Origin: an uncultured Thermofilaceae archaeon
GTDB lineage: Archaea; Thermoproteota; Thermoprotei; Thermofilales; Thermofilaceae
DNA: 64,000 nucleotides
Direction: 5' to 3'
Assembly: GCA_938036345.1 (NCBI GenBank)
Contig: CALHPJ010000013.1
Span: 1 to 64,000 of the forward strand
Shown: one piece after another, positions 35,624 to 44,992 of the stretch
Position numbering within the stretch: the stretch's first letter is position 1
How the letters are laid out: each line of letters begins with the position of its first letter
Translations under genes and position numbers: made by a program
The notes under the pieces: generated by a model
Told to the model about the DNA's origin: nothing
Databases searched by the model: none
Seen by the model: only the letters and a program-made list of their open reading frames with translations

Positions 35624-36646
35624 GTGGTTAACGTAAACCTGCTTGCGAGCCTGGCGGAAACCCCGGGGCCTTCCGGCTTTGAAAACCGCGTTAGGGAGTT
35701 GATAGCGGAGAAGTTAGCTGAAATGGATTACAGCGCAGCGGTCGACCGCGTTGGGAACCTCTACGTGACGCTCGGCCGGGGCCGCCCAGTACTCGTCGTC
35801 GCGGCCCATATGGATGAAGTTGGCCTACTTGTTAAGCACATCGAAGATAGCGGATTCCTAAGGGTTGCGGCGCTCGGCGGGCTTACCCCCAGCACTCTAC
35901 AGGGGTGCGAAGTAACAGTCATGGGGGAGAGGGGGGATTTACCCGGTATCGTGGGCGCAACTCCCCCTCACGTAAAGGAGGGTGCGTCGAGAGAGCTTAC
36001 GGTGGACGACCTCTACATAGACATAGGCGCGGCATCCCGCGACGAAGTTTACCACAAGGGCGCTGCCGTGGGGTCGCCAGTGGCATTCTCAACGCGCCTT
36101 AGGGATTGGGGGGAGTTCGTAGCCGGTAAAGCGTTTGACGACCGCGTTGGGTGCTACACGCTGCTAGAAGCGCTGAAGGAAGCCGAGGAGCCCGAGAAGG
36201 GGACGGTTGTAGTAGCGTTTACCGTGCAGGAGGAAGTTGGCTTGCGGGGGGCCTCAGCACTGGCCCACTCGCTTGAGCCGGACTTCGCCGTGGCAGTGGA
36301 GGGCACGATAGCCAACGACACACCTGGTACACCAGCCGACAGAGTGGTAACAAGGGTGGGGCTTGGACCGGCTTTGAGGGTAATGGATAGGACGATCCTT
36401 GCTTCCCAAAGCCTGCTGAACCACGTTAAGCAGTTAGCAGCGAAGGCTGGGGTGCCCTACCAGCTTCAGATATCGCCTTACAGCGGAACCGACGCCGGAG
36501 GTTTTCTGCACAGTGGTGCGGCCACAACGGCGATCTCGGTGCCCGTTAGGTACATCCATGCCCCTGTGTCATTGGTTAAGAAGAGCGACCTGGATAGCAC
36601 CGTTTTGTTAGTAAGAGAGCTCTTGAATAATCCTTGGCCAAGGTAG
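35624..36646 (+). CDS. M42 family metallo-aminopeptidase
   Basis: Tetrahedral-aminopeptidase type enzyme, often misnamed endoglucanase. Two-metal site residues: H in VAAHMDEVGLL, D in AGKAFDDRVGCY, E-E in VQEEVGLRGA, D/E in FAVAVEGT and H in VRYIHAPVS. TPGPSGFE marks the N terminus. A TTG at 35558 extends the frame back into the isomerase gene, but GTTTATA (35594-35600) is centred exactly 26 bases before GTG 35624; the resulting 340 residues fit the family. Acts on peptides in the cytoplasm. Confidence 0.88.
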   Translation: MVNVNLLASLAETPGPSGFENRVRELIAEKLAEMDYSAAVDRVGNLYVTLGRGRPVLVVAAHMDEVGLLVKHIEDSGFLRVAALGGLTPSTLQGCEVTVMGERGDLPGIVGATPPHVKEGASRELTVDDLYIDIGAASRDEVYHKGAAVGSPVAFSTRLRDWGEFVAGKAFDDRVGCYTLLEALKEAEEPEKGTVVVAFTVQEEVGLRGASALAHSLEPDFAVAVEGTIANDTPGTPADRVVTRVGLGPALRVMDRTILASQSLLNHVKQLAAKAGVPYQLQISPYSGTDAGGFLHSGAATTAISVPVRYIHAPVSLVKKSDLDSTVLLVRELLNNPWPR

Positions 36647-36731
36647 GGCACGACCCTGGCGAGGGTCCACGTTTTCCTTCTGCCTTTTAGGCGCGCGGCA
36701 AATATATTAAAAGGTTTTTCGAAAATCTTAC

Positions 36732-38006
36732 ATGACCGAGTTCAAGCTTTCCAAAAGGGTTTTAGCTTCGATAATACTTCTCTGCTTCGCTGGCCAAATA
36801 GCGTGGACGGTGGAAAACCAGTACTTCAACGTGTTCCTCTACAACGTCATTATACCTGACCCTGTGTACATCTCCTACCTTGTCGCGCTAAGCGCTGCAA
36901 CAGCAACGGTGACGAGCATCCTCGTAGGGGCGTACAGCGACGCTAGGACCACCCGCTGGGGTAAGAGGAAGCCGTTCCTGCTGCTGGGGTACCCGGTATG
37001 GGGTGTAGTTACTGCGCTGTTCCCGTTTTCCGCGTTTTTGAGGCCAGCTGTTGTTGCCGCGTGGTTTGCGATACTGTGGGACTGCGTCATGACCTTCTTC
37101 GGGTCAACCGCCTACGACGCGAACTTCAATGCCTACGTCGTCGACGTAACAACGTTGGAGAATAGGGGGAGGGTTATGGGTATCGTATCCCTGCTCGGCG
37201 GCGCGGCGCTCCTCCTAATATACTCCTTCGCCGGCCTCTTCATCGAGCAGTACGGGTACTTCAGTTTCTTCTACCTTGTGGGCGGTGCAGTATCCGTGCT
37301 GGGTACAATAGGCGCGCTACTTGCCGTCGAGCCTCCGCACCCCACAGGCGAGTCCAGCAGAGTCCTAACCAGAATCAAGGAAAGTTTCAGCAGGGAGTTC
37401 ATTGGGAAAAATCGGGATGTCTTCACCCTGCTGCTAGCCAGCGGCATCCAGGGTATGGGGTCTCAGGTCTACTTCCCCTATATTCTTCTATACCTGCAAC
37501 ACTACCTGGAGCTCCCCCTAGGTTTAGCTTCGGTCCTAATATTTATCGCGCTTTTGATAGGAATGATTGTCGTAATCCCCAGCGGTATAGTAGTGGACAG
37601 GATTGGAAGAAAGAAGGTCGCCATAGCTTCCCTCTTCCTAGGCTGCGCCGCCCTCTACACTTTCTCGCTCGCTAAATCCATCCCGGAAACCCTTGCGCTG
37701 GGGATCGCTTGGGTATCTTTCCTCAACTCTAGTGGCGTAGCGATGGGTGCCTGGCTAAGAGATTTATTCCCAGAGGAGAAGAGGGGGGAGTTCAGCGGCT
37801 ACAACATACTCTTCAACGTAGCTTTCACGATGATACCCGGGCCCTTTATAGGAAGCTGGCTCATACAACTGTACGGAGAAAGGAGGAACATCAACGGAGA
37901 AGTAGCACTTATTCCGGCACCCGTCATCTTTCAAGCCGGCTCAATCATCATGCTGCTCTCGGTGCCTTTACTGCTTAAAGTAAGGGAAACCCTGCGGAGA
38001 AGTTAA
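36732..38006 (+). CDS. GPH-type (MFS_2) sugar:cation symporter
   Basis: 424 residues, 12 helices. The glycoside-pentoside-hexuronide family mark is SDARTTRWGKRKPFLLLGYP after helix 2, and WDCVMTFFGSTAYDANFNAYVVDVT in helix 4-5. Members import glycosides or pentosides with Na+ or H+. ATG 36732 with a strong TATA box (AATATATTAA, 36701-36710) 26 bases upstream, leaderless. Separate promoter from the peptidase gene. Confidence 0.86.
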   Translation: MTEFKLSKRVLASIILLCFAGQIAWTVENQYFNVFLYNVIIPDPVYISYLVALSAATATVTSILVGAYSDARTTRWGKRKPFLLLGYPVWGVVTALFPFSAFLRPAVVAAWFAILWDCVMTFFGSTAYDANFNAYVVDVTTLENRGRVMGIVSLLGGAALLLIYSFAGLFIEQYGYFSFFYLVGGAVSVLGTIGALLAVEPPHPTGESSRVLTRIKESFSREFIGKNRDVFTLLLASGIQGMGSQVYFPYILLYLQHYLELPLGLASVLIFIALLIGMIVVIPSGIVVDRIGRKKVAIASLFLGCAALYTFSLAKSIPETLALGIAWVSFLNSSGVAMGAWLRDLFPEEKRGEFSGYNILFNVAFTMIPGPFIGSWLIQLYGERRNINGEVALIPAPVIFQAGSIIMLLSVPLLLKVRETLRRS

Positions 38007-38035
38007 GTGGAGTGGGCAAGGCGAGTTTACTCACC

Positions 38036-39337
38036 CTAGATAACCTTTTTTGCGAGCTTACGGGTGCCTAGGAGCCTCCACGCGAGGAAGGCCAGTATAG
38101 CGCGCCCGTACATGTCCGTATTTTGGGTCGCCCAAGCTCCAACTGCCCCGTAGCTTGCCGAAAGAATTTGCGCCGGCAGAGCCCTGAGGAAAACGACTGT
38201 GATGCTGCTGATAACGAAGGGCAGCCACACACTGCCCATCCCCCGGATAGCCCCGAAGAAGGCTTGGCTTACGCCCAGCCCGACCTCGCTGGTCGCCGCC
38301 AAAATCAGGTAAACCGTGGTCAGGGAGGCTACCCTTTCGTCTTTTGTGAAAAGCCACCCCGCGAAGGGTGAAACTGCCACCAGGACCGCCGCCGCTAGCC
38401 CCATCCAGGCGGCTCCGACCTTTACGCTATCCTTAACCAGGTGGTCGGCTCTGTTCAAATCCCCCGATCCAACGTCCTGGCCCGTCTTAATGAGGGCGGC
38501 CATGCTAACCGCGAAGCTGGGCTGTATCACTAACCCCTCGATGGTTAAGCCTATGTTGTGCGCCGCTAGCGCGGCGGTTCCGCCCCTGGCCACGGCATTT
38601 ACGTAGATGTTCTGCGCCAAGCTGGCTACAATCCTCTCCGAAGCCATGGGGAGTCCGACCAGGACCACCTTAAATGCCAGCTTCTTAGGCGGCTTTAGCT
38701 TCAGCCTGAGGGGCGGGGGCCAAGCAGCGTAGGCGGCGAGGCCCGCGTAGCTAGCCAAGGCTGAGGCTAAGCCAGCGCCGCCAGCCCCTAACCCGTTGAA
38801 CCCCCCGAAGCCCAGGGTGAGGAGGGGGACGGCCGCGGCGCCTACGGCAGCGCTAGTCAACGAGCTGGCGGCTGTGGGCCAAGGGCGGTTGGCACTCCTG
38901 TAGAGAGCCGATAGGACGGCGTTCGCCATCAAAGCCGGCAGCGAGAGAAGCCTCATTGAGGAGTACGCGTAACCGCCTTCGATCACGTCCGGGTTGCCTT
39001 GCGACGCTGCGTAGAGGTACCCCTTCAGCCACAGCCGCGAGGAGCTTGCAAGGAAGAGAGCAAAAATTACGGAGAGGGACAGGGACTCGCCGGCAATCCC
39101 CTCGGCTAAGTCCCTCCTACCGGCCCCAAGCGCCTGAGCTGCCGTAACCATGACTCCGCCTGCGAAGACCGCCGCGACCGCGTTAACGATGAAGAAGAGG
39201 TAGGACGCCAAGCCGACGGCTGCGATATCGGCCGTCGACAACTTGGACACCGAAACTAGGCTCACCAAGCTGAGCATCGAGTCGGCTGTAACGCTCAGCA
39301 TTATCGGAACAGCTAAGCGGGAGACGTCTGAGCGCAT
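38036..39337 (-). CDS. MATE-family efflux transporter
   Basis: 433 residues, 12 helices in two repeats. Family marks: AVPIMLSVTADSMLSLVSLV at the N terminus, AAVAFAGGV..AQALGAGRRDLAEG, and the second-half KVVLVGLPMASERIVASLAQN with GQDVGSGDLNRADH. MATE carriers export drugs or metabolites with Na+ or H+. TATA-like AAAATAAAG about 30 bases before the ATG. Convergent with the GPH symporter. Confidence 0.87.
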   Translation of the reverse strand: MRSDVSRLAVPIMLSVTADSMLSLVSLVSVSKLSTADIAAVGLASYLFFIVNAVAAVFAGGVMVTAAQALGAGRRDLAEGIAGESLSLSVIFALFLASSSRLWLKGYLYAASQGNPDVIEGGYAYSSMRLLSLPALMANAVLSALYRSANRPWPTAASSLTSAAVGAAAVPLLTLGFGGFNGLGAGGAGLASALASYAGLAAYAAWPPPLRLKLKPPKKLAFKVVLVGLPMASERIVASLAQNIYVNAVARGGTAALAAHNIGLTIEGLVIQPSFAVSMAALIKTGQDVGSGDLNRADHLVKDSVKVGAAWMGLAAAVLVAVSPFAGWLFTKDERVASLTTVYLILAATSEVGLGVSQAFFGAIRGMGSVWLPFVISSITVVFLRALPAQILSASYGAVGAWATQNTDMYGRAILAFLAWRLLGTRKLAKKVI

Positions 39338-39483
39338 GCTTGACAGCCCTCCCCCGTAGGCGGCTTTATTTTACCCTAACGCGCCCATTGCTGCTGACAC
39401 ACGGCAAGCTAGCGACGCGGGCCGGAACGGCTACCTAACACGCTGCGGCGGGTGCCGGGGTTCGAGATGCCTGCAGTTACCCG

Positions 39484-40254
39484 CTAAGCTCGGGTCAGCA
39501 CTTTAACTATTTCCTCGAGTTTGCAGCTTAAAATCCCTCTGGGCGCGTTCGCGTGGAAAACCACCTTAAAACCGGCAGCTTCAGCCAGGGCTGCGAGCCT
39601 TGGAGAGTAGTCAACTTTAGCAAGGCTAGTGGTTATGCAGGCAGTGGGCTTCCCTGGGCACCTCCCGGAGAGCCGCTTTAGGGTTGAGGCCATCGGCGCT
39701 GCTGGCCTTCCAATCCATATTGGGCAGGCGAAGACGAGAGCTGAGTAGAGACACGGGTTGAACTTCTCCGGGATTTCGACTTCGGCCGACCCCCTAAAAG
39801 TATCCAGCACCAGCCTAGGGTTGAGGTGGAGGGGTCTGCGGTACTTACGCTTAAGGCTTACCTCGAATACGTCCACCGCGAGTCCGTTGGCCTCTAGCTC
39901 GGAGGCGAGCTTGCTAACCAAAGCGCGCGTGACCCCCGTCTCCGAATAAAGTAGAATCCCCACGCGCGGGTTACCCCAGCGGAAGCAGGCCTCGGCTCTC
40001 AGCGAGTGCGTTACAAGCTCCGCTGAAACCCTGTACTCACCCTTCAGCGGGGGGTTCCACTGAATCGACGAGCCTCGGTAACCCCCCTCTCCGGCTTTAG
40101 CCCTCCAACCCCACTCCTGGAGAACGCCGCCCGGTCCCTCAACCCTAACCCTCCACTCATGCTCGAGGCAGAAGCACTGAAGCTCCGGCTCTATCGAAAC
40201 GCTCAGCTTTACGCCGCCCCCTTCGAAAGCGACGCTGAGGCGTAGTGCCCCCAT
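39484..40254 (-). CDS. Two-domain protein: unknown beta domain plus flavodoxin-like domain
   Basis: Residues 1-110 are beta-rich with no family I recognise. From ~112 a flavodoxin-like fold begins: RVGILLYSETGVTRALVSKLASEL (phosphate-loop position S-E-T-G-V-T), then ALVFACPIWIGRPAAPMASTLKRL and ACITTSLAKVDYSPRLAALAEAAGF, matching the FMN-loop strands of flavodoxins. It may bind FMN. ATG 40254 with TATA-like AAAAATAGG 27 bases upstream; separated from the upstream gene by a terminator. Function unknown. Confidence 0.6.
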   Translation of the reverse strand: MGALRLSVAFEGGGVKLSVSIEPELQCFCLEHEWRVRVEGPGGVLQEWGWRAKAGEGGYRGSSIQWNPPLKGEYRVSAELVTHSLRAEACFRWGNPRVGILLYSETGVTRALVSKLASELEANGLAVDVFEVSLKRKYRRPLHLNPRLVLDTFRGSAEVEIPEKFNPCLYSALVFACPIWIGRPAAPMASTLKRLSGRCPGKPTACITTSLAKVDYSPRLAALAEAAGFKVVFHANAPRGILSCKLEEIVKVLTRA

Positions 40255-40312
40255 GGGTCGGGGATGCGGCGCGACCTATTTTTCCCTTTCCCTGTTCTTC
40301 TTCAGCCCGAGG

Positions 40313-40348
40313 GGAAAGAAAAAAGAGGTATTCGCCCCGATGCGGGGC
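40313..40348 (-). terminator. Hairpin plus T-tract terminator after the 40375 gene
   Basis: Reading on the minus strand, GCCCC-GCATC-GGGGC (40348-40334) is followed by a T-rich run (CTTTTTTCTTT, about 40326-40316), 27 bases after the Gfo/Idh stop codon and before the promoter of the flavodoxin-like gene. Confidence 0.65.
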
Positions 40349-40374
40349 TGAAACAGCTGGCTATCAGCTGGCTC

Positions 40375-41538
40375 TCAGTAAGAGACCTTTACCCTCTTCC
40401 CCGTCTTGGCTGATTCGAGTATGGCGTCCAGTATCACGTTGCAGCGGTACCCGTCCTCGAAAGTGGCTCCTATCGGGCCTACCTCCTCGTCGTTCACTAT
40501 GGCTTTTACGAAGTGGTATATCTCGTTGATGAACGTGTGTTCCCAGCCAATGATGTGCCCAGGAGGCCAGTATCTATCGATGTAGGGGTGGATCTTCTCG
40601 GTGGCGAGGACTGTGCACCACCCCGTCAACCCTCTCCCCTCCCACTCCCTCAGGTAGACGCTCAGCTCATTCAGCCTCTCCAGGTTGAACTCGATCGAGC
40701 CGTTCTCTCCATTGATCTCGAAGTTGTTGAAGTTCTTCCTGCCTGTAGCGAACCGGGAGGCCTCGAGTGTTCCTATCGCCCCATTCTCGAACTCCACGGT
40801 GGCGGCGAAGGCGTCCTCCACGGTGACCTTACCCCTCCTCGAAGGATCCTCGGGCAGTGGCCTCTCCTCGATAAACGTCCTCGCCGTGGCGGTCACCGCC
40901 TCCACCTCTCCTACGATGAACCGGGCGAGGTCGACGATGTGGCTGCCCAGATCCCCGAGAGGGCCACTCCCGGCTTCCTCAGCCCTGAGCCTCCAGGTCA
41001 GGGGGGCTTTGGGGTCGACGAGCCAGTCCTGGAGGTAGCGGGCCCTGAAGTGGTAGATTCTGCCCAGGGCGCCCGACTTAACGATTTGCCTAGCGAGCTG
41101 GACAGCCGGGACGAAGCGGTAGTTGAACGCCACCATCGCCTTAACCCTGGCCTTCCTGGCGGCGTCCCTCAGAGCTCTCGCCTCCTCAGCGTTCCTCGCG
41201 AGCGGCTTCTCACAGATCACGTGCTTCCCCGCCTCGAAGGCCTCCAGCGTAGGCTCCAGGTGCATATTATTCGGGAGTGAGTTGTCCACGATCTCGACTT
41301 CGGGATCTCTGACAGCTGCCCGCCAGTCGGTTGTGTACCTCTTGAAACCGTAGTTAACGGCCGCTTCCCTCACCCGGTCCTCGTGCCTGCCGTAAATCAC
41401 CACGAGCTCAGGCACGGCCGGGGGAGGGTGGAAGAAGTGGGGCATGCTTTTGTACGCGTGGGAGTGCGCCTTCCCCATGAAAGCGTACCCGAGCAGCGCG
41501 ACCCCTATACGGCGAGGCTGCCCCGAGCTCACCACCAC
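40375..41538 (-). CDS. Gfo/Idh/MocA family dehydrogenase (IolG-like)
   Basis: Rossmann start GVALLGYAFMGKAHSHAY, catalytic-lysine motif CEKPLARNAEEA (about residue 95) and GSGPLGDLGSHIVDLARF with the catalytic Asp/His pair. 387 residues. It overlaps the upstream isomerase gene by 10 bases, forming an operon. Such dehydrogenase/isomerase pairs oxidise and rearrange inositols, aldoses or glycosides; 3-keto-glycoside pathways are another option. Substrate not readable from sequence. Confidence 0.87.
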   Translation of the reverse strand: MVVSSGQPRRIGVALLGYAFMGKAHSHAYKSMPHFFHPPPAVPELVVIYGRHEDRVREAAVNYGFKRYTTDWRAAVRDPEVEIVDNSLPNNMHLEPTLEAFEAGKHVICEKPLARNAEEARALRDAARKARVKAMVAFNYRFVPAVQLARQIVKSGALGRIYHFRARYLQDWLVDPKAPLTWRLRAEEAGSGPLGDLGSHIVDLARFIVGEVEAVTATARTFIEERPLPEDPSRRGKVTVEDAFAATVEFENGAIGTLEASRFATGRKNFNNFEINGENGSIEFNLERLNELSVYLREWEGRGLTGWCTVLATEKIHPYIDRYWPPGHIIGWEHTFINEIYHFVKAIVNDEEVGPIGATFEDGYRCNVILDAILESAKTGKRVKVSY

Positions 41539-42494
41539 GGCTTCACCTCCGGTGGTTTAACCTTCACGAGTGGCTTGAGGAAGTGGATAGCCTGCTCGAC
41601 GCCCGAGTCCCTGCTGAAGCACGGGTCCTCGTGCTCAACGCTCAGCACGTAATCGTAACCCGTCTCCAGCAGCGCCGTAATGACTCTGCGCCACGGCACC
41701 TGGCCCCAGCCGATCGTTCGGAATCTAACGGGCCTTGCTACCTTATTCCAGGGCCCGTAGACAAGCACACCGGTTCTCATCGCCGCGTGCGGGACCACCT
41801 CCACGTCCTTTGCGTGAACGTGGAAGATCCTGCCGTGCAGCTCGTAAATGAAAAGAGCCGGATCCATCCCTTGCCACAGGAGGTGCGAGGGGTCGTAGTT
41901 GAAGCCGAGCGCCGGATGGTTGCCCGAAGCCTCGATTAGCGCCTTGGCGCTGTCGAGGTTATAGTTCAGCTCCATGGGGTGCGTTTCAAACGCTATTTTA
42001 ACCCCGTGGTCCCTGGCGAAGTCCAGAATCGGAAGCCAGCGCTCCTTAAACAGCTCGAAGTACTTTTCCCATATTTCCTCATTGGTGGGCGGGAAGTTGT
42101 ACCACTTACCCCAATCAGGGATGCCGGTGAAGGAGCAGACGACCGGTACCTCGAGAGCTTGGGCAGCTTCGACCGTTCTTTTCATTCGGGAAATCCCGTA
42201 CTCGACCTTCTCCTTCGGCGACCCCTTGAACCATATGTCGGTTGACTCATCGTGCGGACCCAGGATCAGCTGCCCCTCTAAGTGGTTGCTCAAAGCCGAA
42301 ATAGTCAAACCGTACCTGCCGACAAGGCTTCTCACTTCACCCGCGCCGCCAGAGAGCACCTTGTCGACATCGATGTGATTTGACCCCTTCCAGCAGGCGA
42401 GCTCTACTGCCTCGTAGCCTAAGGAGGCAACGTACTGGAGAACTTTCTCGAGCGGGTTGTCGTTGTAGAGAACCGTGAAAATCCCTACTTTCAT
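41529..42494 (-). CDS. Sugar phosphate isomerase/epimerase (IolE-like TIM barrel)
   Basis: TIM barrel with family ligands: E in EAVELACWKG, FETHPMELNYN, NYDPSHLLWQGMDP, HVHAKDVEV and the final LSVEHEDP. An in-frame GTG/ATG at 42521 is longer, but the TATA-like CACTTATACC (42522-42532) lies too close to it and fits ATG 42494 with a short leader, so I use that (321 residues). First gene of an operon with an IolG-like dehydrogenase. Confidence 0.86.
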   Translation of the reverse strand: MKVGIFTVLYNDNPLEKVLQYVASLGYEAVELACWKGSNHIDVDKVLSGGAGEVRSLVGRYGLTISALSNHLEGQLILGPHDESTDIWFKGSPKEKVEYGISRMKRTVEAAQALEVPVVCSFTGIPDWGKWYNFPPTNEEIWEKYFELFKERWLPILDFARDHGVKIAFETHPMELNYNLDSAKALIEASGNHPALGFNYDPSHLLWQGMDPALFIYELHGRIFHVHAKDVEVVPHAAMRTGVLVYGPWNKVARPVRFRTIGWGQVPWRRVITALLETGYDYVLSVEHEDPCFSRDSGVEQAIHFLKPLVKVKPPEVKPWW

Positions 42495-42642
42495 GTTCCC
42501 ACGGGAAGTATGGCCCCCCATGTGGTATAAGTGGATTACCGCTGCGCTGGGAAACCCGGCTCACCGGCCGCTAAAGCGGCAGAACGGCTGGTCAAAGCGG
42601 TTGCGGCCCCGTTCAGCTGATCCGAGTCGTGGAGCTACCCCC

Positions 42643-43788
42643 TCAGTAGTAGTTGCCGAGCAGCCATGGGTTGCCGATCCTCACGTTGAGCAGCCCCTCA
42701 CTCTTTGCCGCTTTTAACGCCTCTTCGGCATGCCTCCTGCTCGTGGGCGGCAAATCGAGCATCCTGTGGTTCGGGTGGAATGCCAGGAGGCTGTAAGGTA
42801 TCTCGGGGGATTGCGATGCAAGAAACCTTGAAATCGCCGCTACCTCCTCTGCGTCCACGTAACCGGGAACGAGGAGTGTGCTGGCCGTGAACAGGGGGAT
42901 CACCGGCCTCCTGTGCATGGCCTTCGCCACAGCCGCAGCGTTTTCGTACAACGAACCCATTTCGACCCCTGTTAAGGCTTTGTAAATGTTGGGGTTCCAA
43001 GCTTTAATGTCGAACTTGATTACGCCCCCGGTTGTAAGTGAAACTTCGATGACTTTCGGCAGGATCTTGGGACTGAAGTGGCCGTTCGACTCCCAGCACA
43101 CCCTCATAACCCTACCCTTCGCATGGGACATCAGCTTGTGCGTGAAGTAGAGGGAGTGGAGAACCTGTGGCGCCGGATCTCCGCCGAAGAAGCATACGCA
43201 CGTAACCCTTTTGTCGAGCGCGGCCGCTAAAAGCTCTTCAACACTTACCTGGGGGCTACGGGATAGGGTGTTGTACCGGTAGAACCAGTTTTGGCAAAAA
43301 GCGCAGTTATGATTGCAGCCCCCGTAGAAGACCGCGAGGTTGACGTAGCCCCTCTCGCAGCCGGGCTTCACCGCGTAGTTCGGGTAGCCGAGGCCTGTGG
43401 CGCCGGGGCAGAACCAGAAGGCTACACAGTTCGTTGGATGGGGATCGTAGTAGTACTCAAGAACGCCGTAGCGAGGCTGACCCGATAAGTGTTTCAGCGT
43501 ACCGCCCTCGCTCTTGACCAGCCCGCAGTAACCCAAGCCGCCTTCCGGTATCCTGCAGCCTAAGTCGCAAAGCCCGCACGGAATGCCCTTGGGGTCGCGT
43601 GGCGGCTCAGGCGGTAGCCCCTGCTGAGCCCTCTCGTGCTTATGCCTTTCAAGCGCGATCTCGGCAGCGCCGGGATCGCTCCTCAGGCACTCGGCACAAA
43701 CCCCGATGGCTTCGGATATGAGTGGGGAGCGCTTCCCGCAAGCCAAGCACTCCTTCTCGCTTGACCACAGCTTCCTACTGGAGAGCAC
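42643..43788 (-). CDS. Radical SAM protein with N-terminal zinc-ribbon-like cysteines
   Basis: The [4Fe-4S] motif C158-x3-C162-x2-C165 (GGCNHNCAFCQNW) and GGDP strand are of the pyruvate-formate-lyase-activase-like group. The N terminus carries C14xxC17...C31xxC34, which could bind zinc, and C71xxC74, C78, C88 may bind a further metal or cluster. 381 residues. Radical SAM enzymes of this group activate glycyl radical enzymes or modify proteins; no glycyl radical enzyme is in the window. GTG start, 31 bases after the upstream gene. Confidence 0.82.
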   Translation of the reverse strand: MLSSRKLWSSEKECLACGKRSPLISEAIGVCAECLRSDPGAAEIALERHKHERAQQGLPPEPPRDPKGIPCGLCDLGCRIPEGGLGYCGLVKSEGGTLKHLSGQPRYGVLEYYYDPHPTNCVAFWFCPGATGLGYPNYAVKPGCERGYVNLAVFYGGCNHNCAFCQNWFYRYNTLSRSPQVSVEELLAAALDKRVTCVCFFGGDPAPQVLHSLYFTHKLMSHAKGRVMRVCWESNGHFSPKILPKVIEVSLTTGGVIKFDIKAWNPNIYKALTGVEMGSLYENAAAVAKAMHRRPVIPLFTASTLLVPGYVDAEEVAAISRFLASQSPEIPYSLLAFHPNHRMLDLPPTSRRHAEEALKAAKSEGLLNVRIGNPWLLGNYY

Positions 43789-43819
43789 GCTATCAAGGTA
43801 AGCTGTGTGGCGTTTAAGC

Positions 43820-44308
43820 CTAGCGCGGGTTTGGAGCTTCCCGAGCGCCGAGCCTTCTTAGCAAGTACTGGATGAGCACGTCCATGTGCACTAGAGCCGC
43901 TACTGCGGCGGCCACGATGGCCGTGATGAGCGCTGCCCCGCCCAGAGCCGGCGATATCGCATGTAGTGGAGGTAGCAGCAGCACTGCGTCCGCCAGGATT
44001 ACCAGCTCCACTGAGAGGAACTTGGCCAGTTTACCCACCTTAGAAACGGTGACGAAGTTTATAACCGCGACCGAGCCCAGGTAGGCTTCAAGCGCGATAC
44101 CTGCCAGGAAGACGAGAGCGATCAGGGGCTCGGCATTGGCGGCGCCTTGCTCCTCAGCGGCTGGCAGGAACACGGCTATGAAGAAGAGCCAAAGGAGGAA
44201 CGCGGTTGTGTAGTTAACTAGAGCTCTGCCCAGATAGATAGCCGGGTCTGGCAACTCGCTTTCCTCTCCCCGCCCTTGCTTAGATAGCCTTTCCCTAGGC
44301 TCTCTCAT
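43820..44308 (-). CDS. Integral membrane protein of unknown function (pair member B)
   Basis: 162 residues with four predicted helices and polar termini. Its gene overlaps the preceding membrane-protein gene by 14 bases, so the two are translated together and probably interact. Order of helices resembles its neighbour, which hints at an old duplication. I do not recognise the family. Confidence 0.65.
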   Translation of the reverse strand: MREPRERLSKQGRGEESELPDPAIYLGRALVNYTTAFLLWLFFIAVFLPAAEEQGAANAEPLIALVFLAGIALEAYLGSVAVINFVTVSKVGKLAKFLSVELVILADAVLLLPPLHAISPALGGAALITAIVAAAVAALVHMDVLIQYLLRRLGAREAPNPR

Positions 44309-44870
44309 CGGTTTTCAACCGCCTCTCCAGGAGGGATGCCCACTCGCTGGCGTAATGCTCGGCTAACCTCGAAAAAGCCCTTCCAGCCCTAATCAGGGTG
44401 ATAACCGACCAGATGGAGATAAGCAGCAGCACGGCAGCAGAGATCGCTGGGTGGAACACGTTCAGGAACTCTTTGAAGATCAGGAAGAGTAGCGAAACTA
44501 TGAGAACGTAGAAGATGCCCCTTAGCCCAGCCCTGTAGTCGCTAATCTCCTCTTCGGTGGCCTGCTTCCGAGCGCCTACCTCAAGCGCCAGGTAAGTGGC
44601 TATAGCGTCGATAAGCTTATGCCCCTTCATAACTATACTCAGGACAAGCGCTGCCACCGCCACCAGCGAGACCAGGCTTATGAGTTGGGGCAGGGGGATG
44701 CCGAGCACCACATACTCCTGCGCCAGGGGGATGAACACGTACTTTGTGAACACCCATATCATGGCTATGATGGCCACGTTAATGATCATCTCGGGCACGC
44801 TCTCCCTCATCTCCTTAATTAGCCTCAGGCGGACTTCTGCGGAGCTGCTTTCTGAACCGACCATGTCCAA
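44295..44870 (-). CDS. Integral membrane protein of unknown function (pair member A)
   Basis: 191 residues. A charged N-terminal helix (VRLRLIKEMRESVPEM) is followed by four membrane helices in two pairs separated by a polar loop (ARKQATEEEISDYRAGLRG), with an amphipathic C-terminal helix. TTG 44870 start fits a TATA-like CTATTTATC about 26 bases upstream; ATG 44864 is an alternative. First gene of a run with its overlapping partner and perhaps the radical SAM gene. Family not recognised. Confidence 0.65.
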   Translation of the reverse strand: MDMVGSESSSAEVRLRLIKEMRESVPEMIINVAIIAMIWVFTKYVFIPLAQEYVVLGIPLPQLISLVSLVAVAALVLSIVMKGHKLIDAIATYLALEVGARKQATEEEISDYRAGLRGIFYVLIVSLLFLIFKEFLNVFHPAISAAVLLLISIWSVITLIRAGRAFSRLAEHYASEWASLLERRLKTDERA

Positions 44871-44992
44871 CGGCGCCTATGGACTTAACCTGATAAATAG
44901 TTAGCGCTCCCATACGTACGACAGCGGCTAGCGACAGCGCGCTAAACTGACGAACGGCAAGCGTTTTTAACCGACTTCAGTTTCATCCCCTT

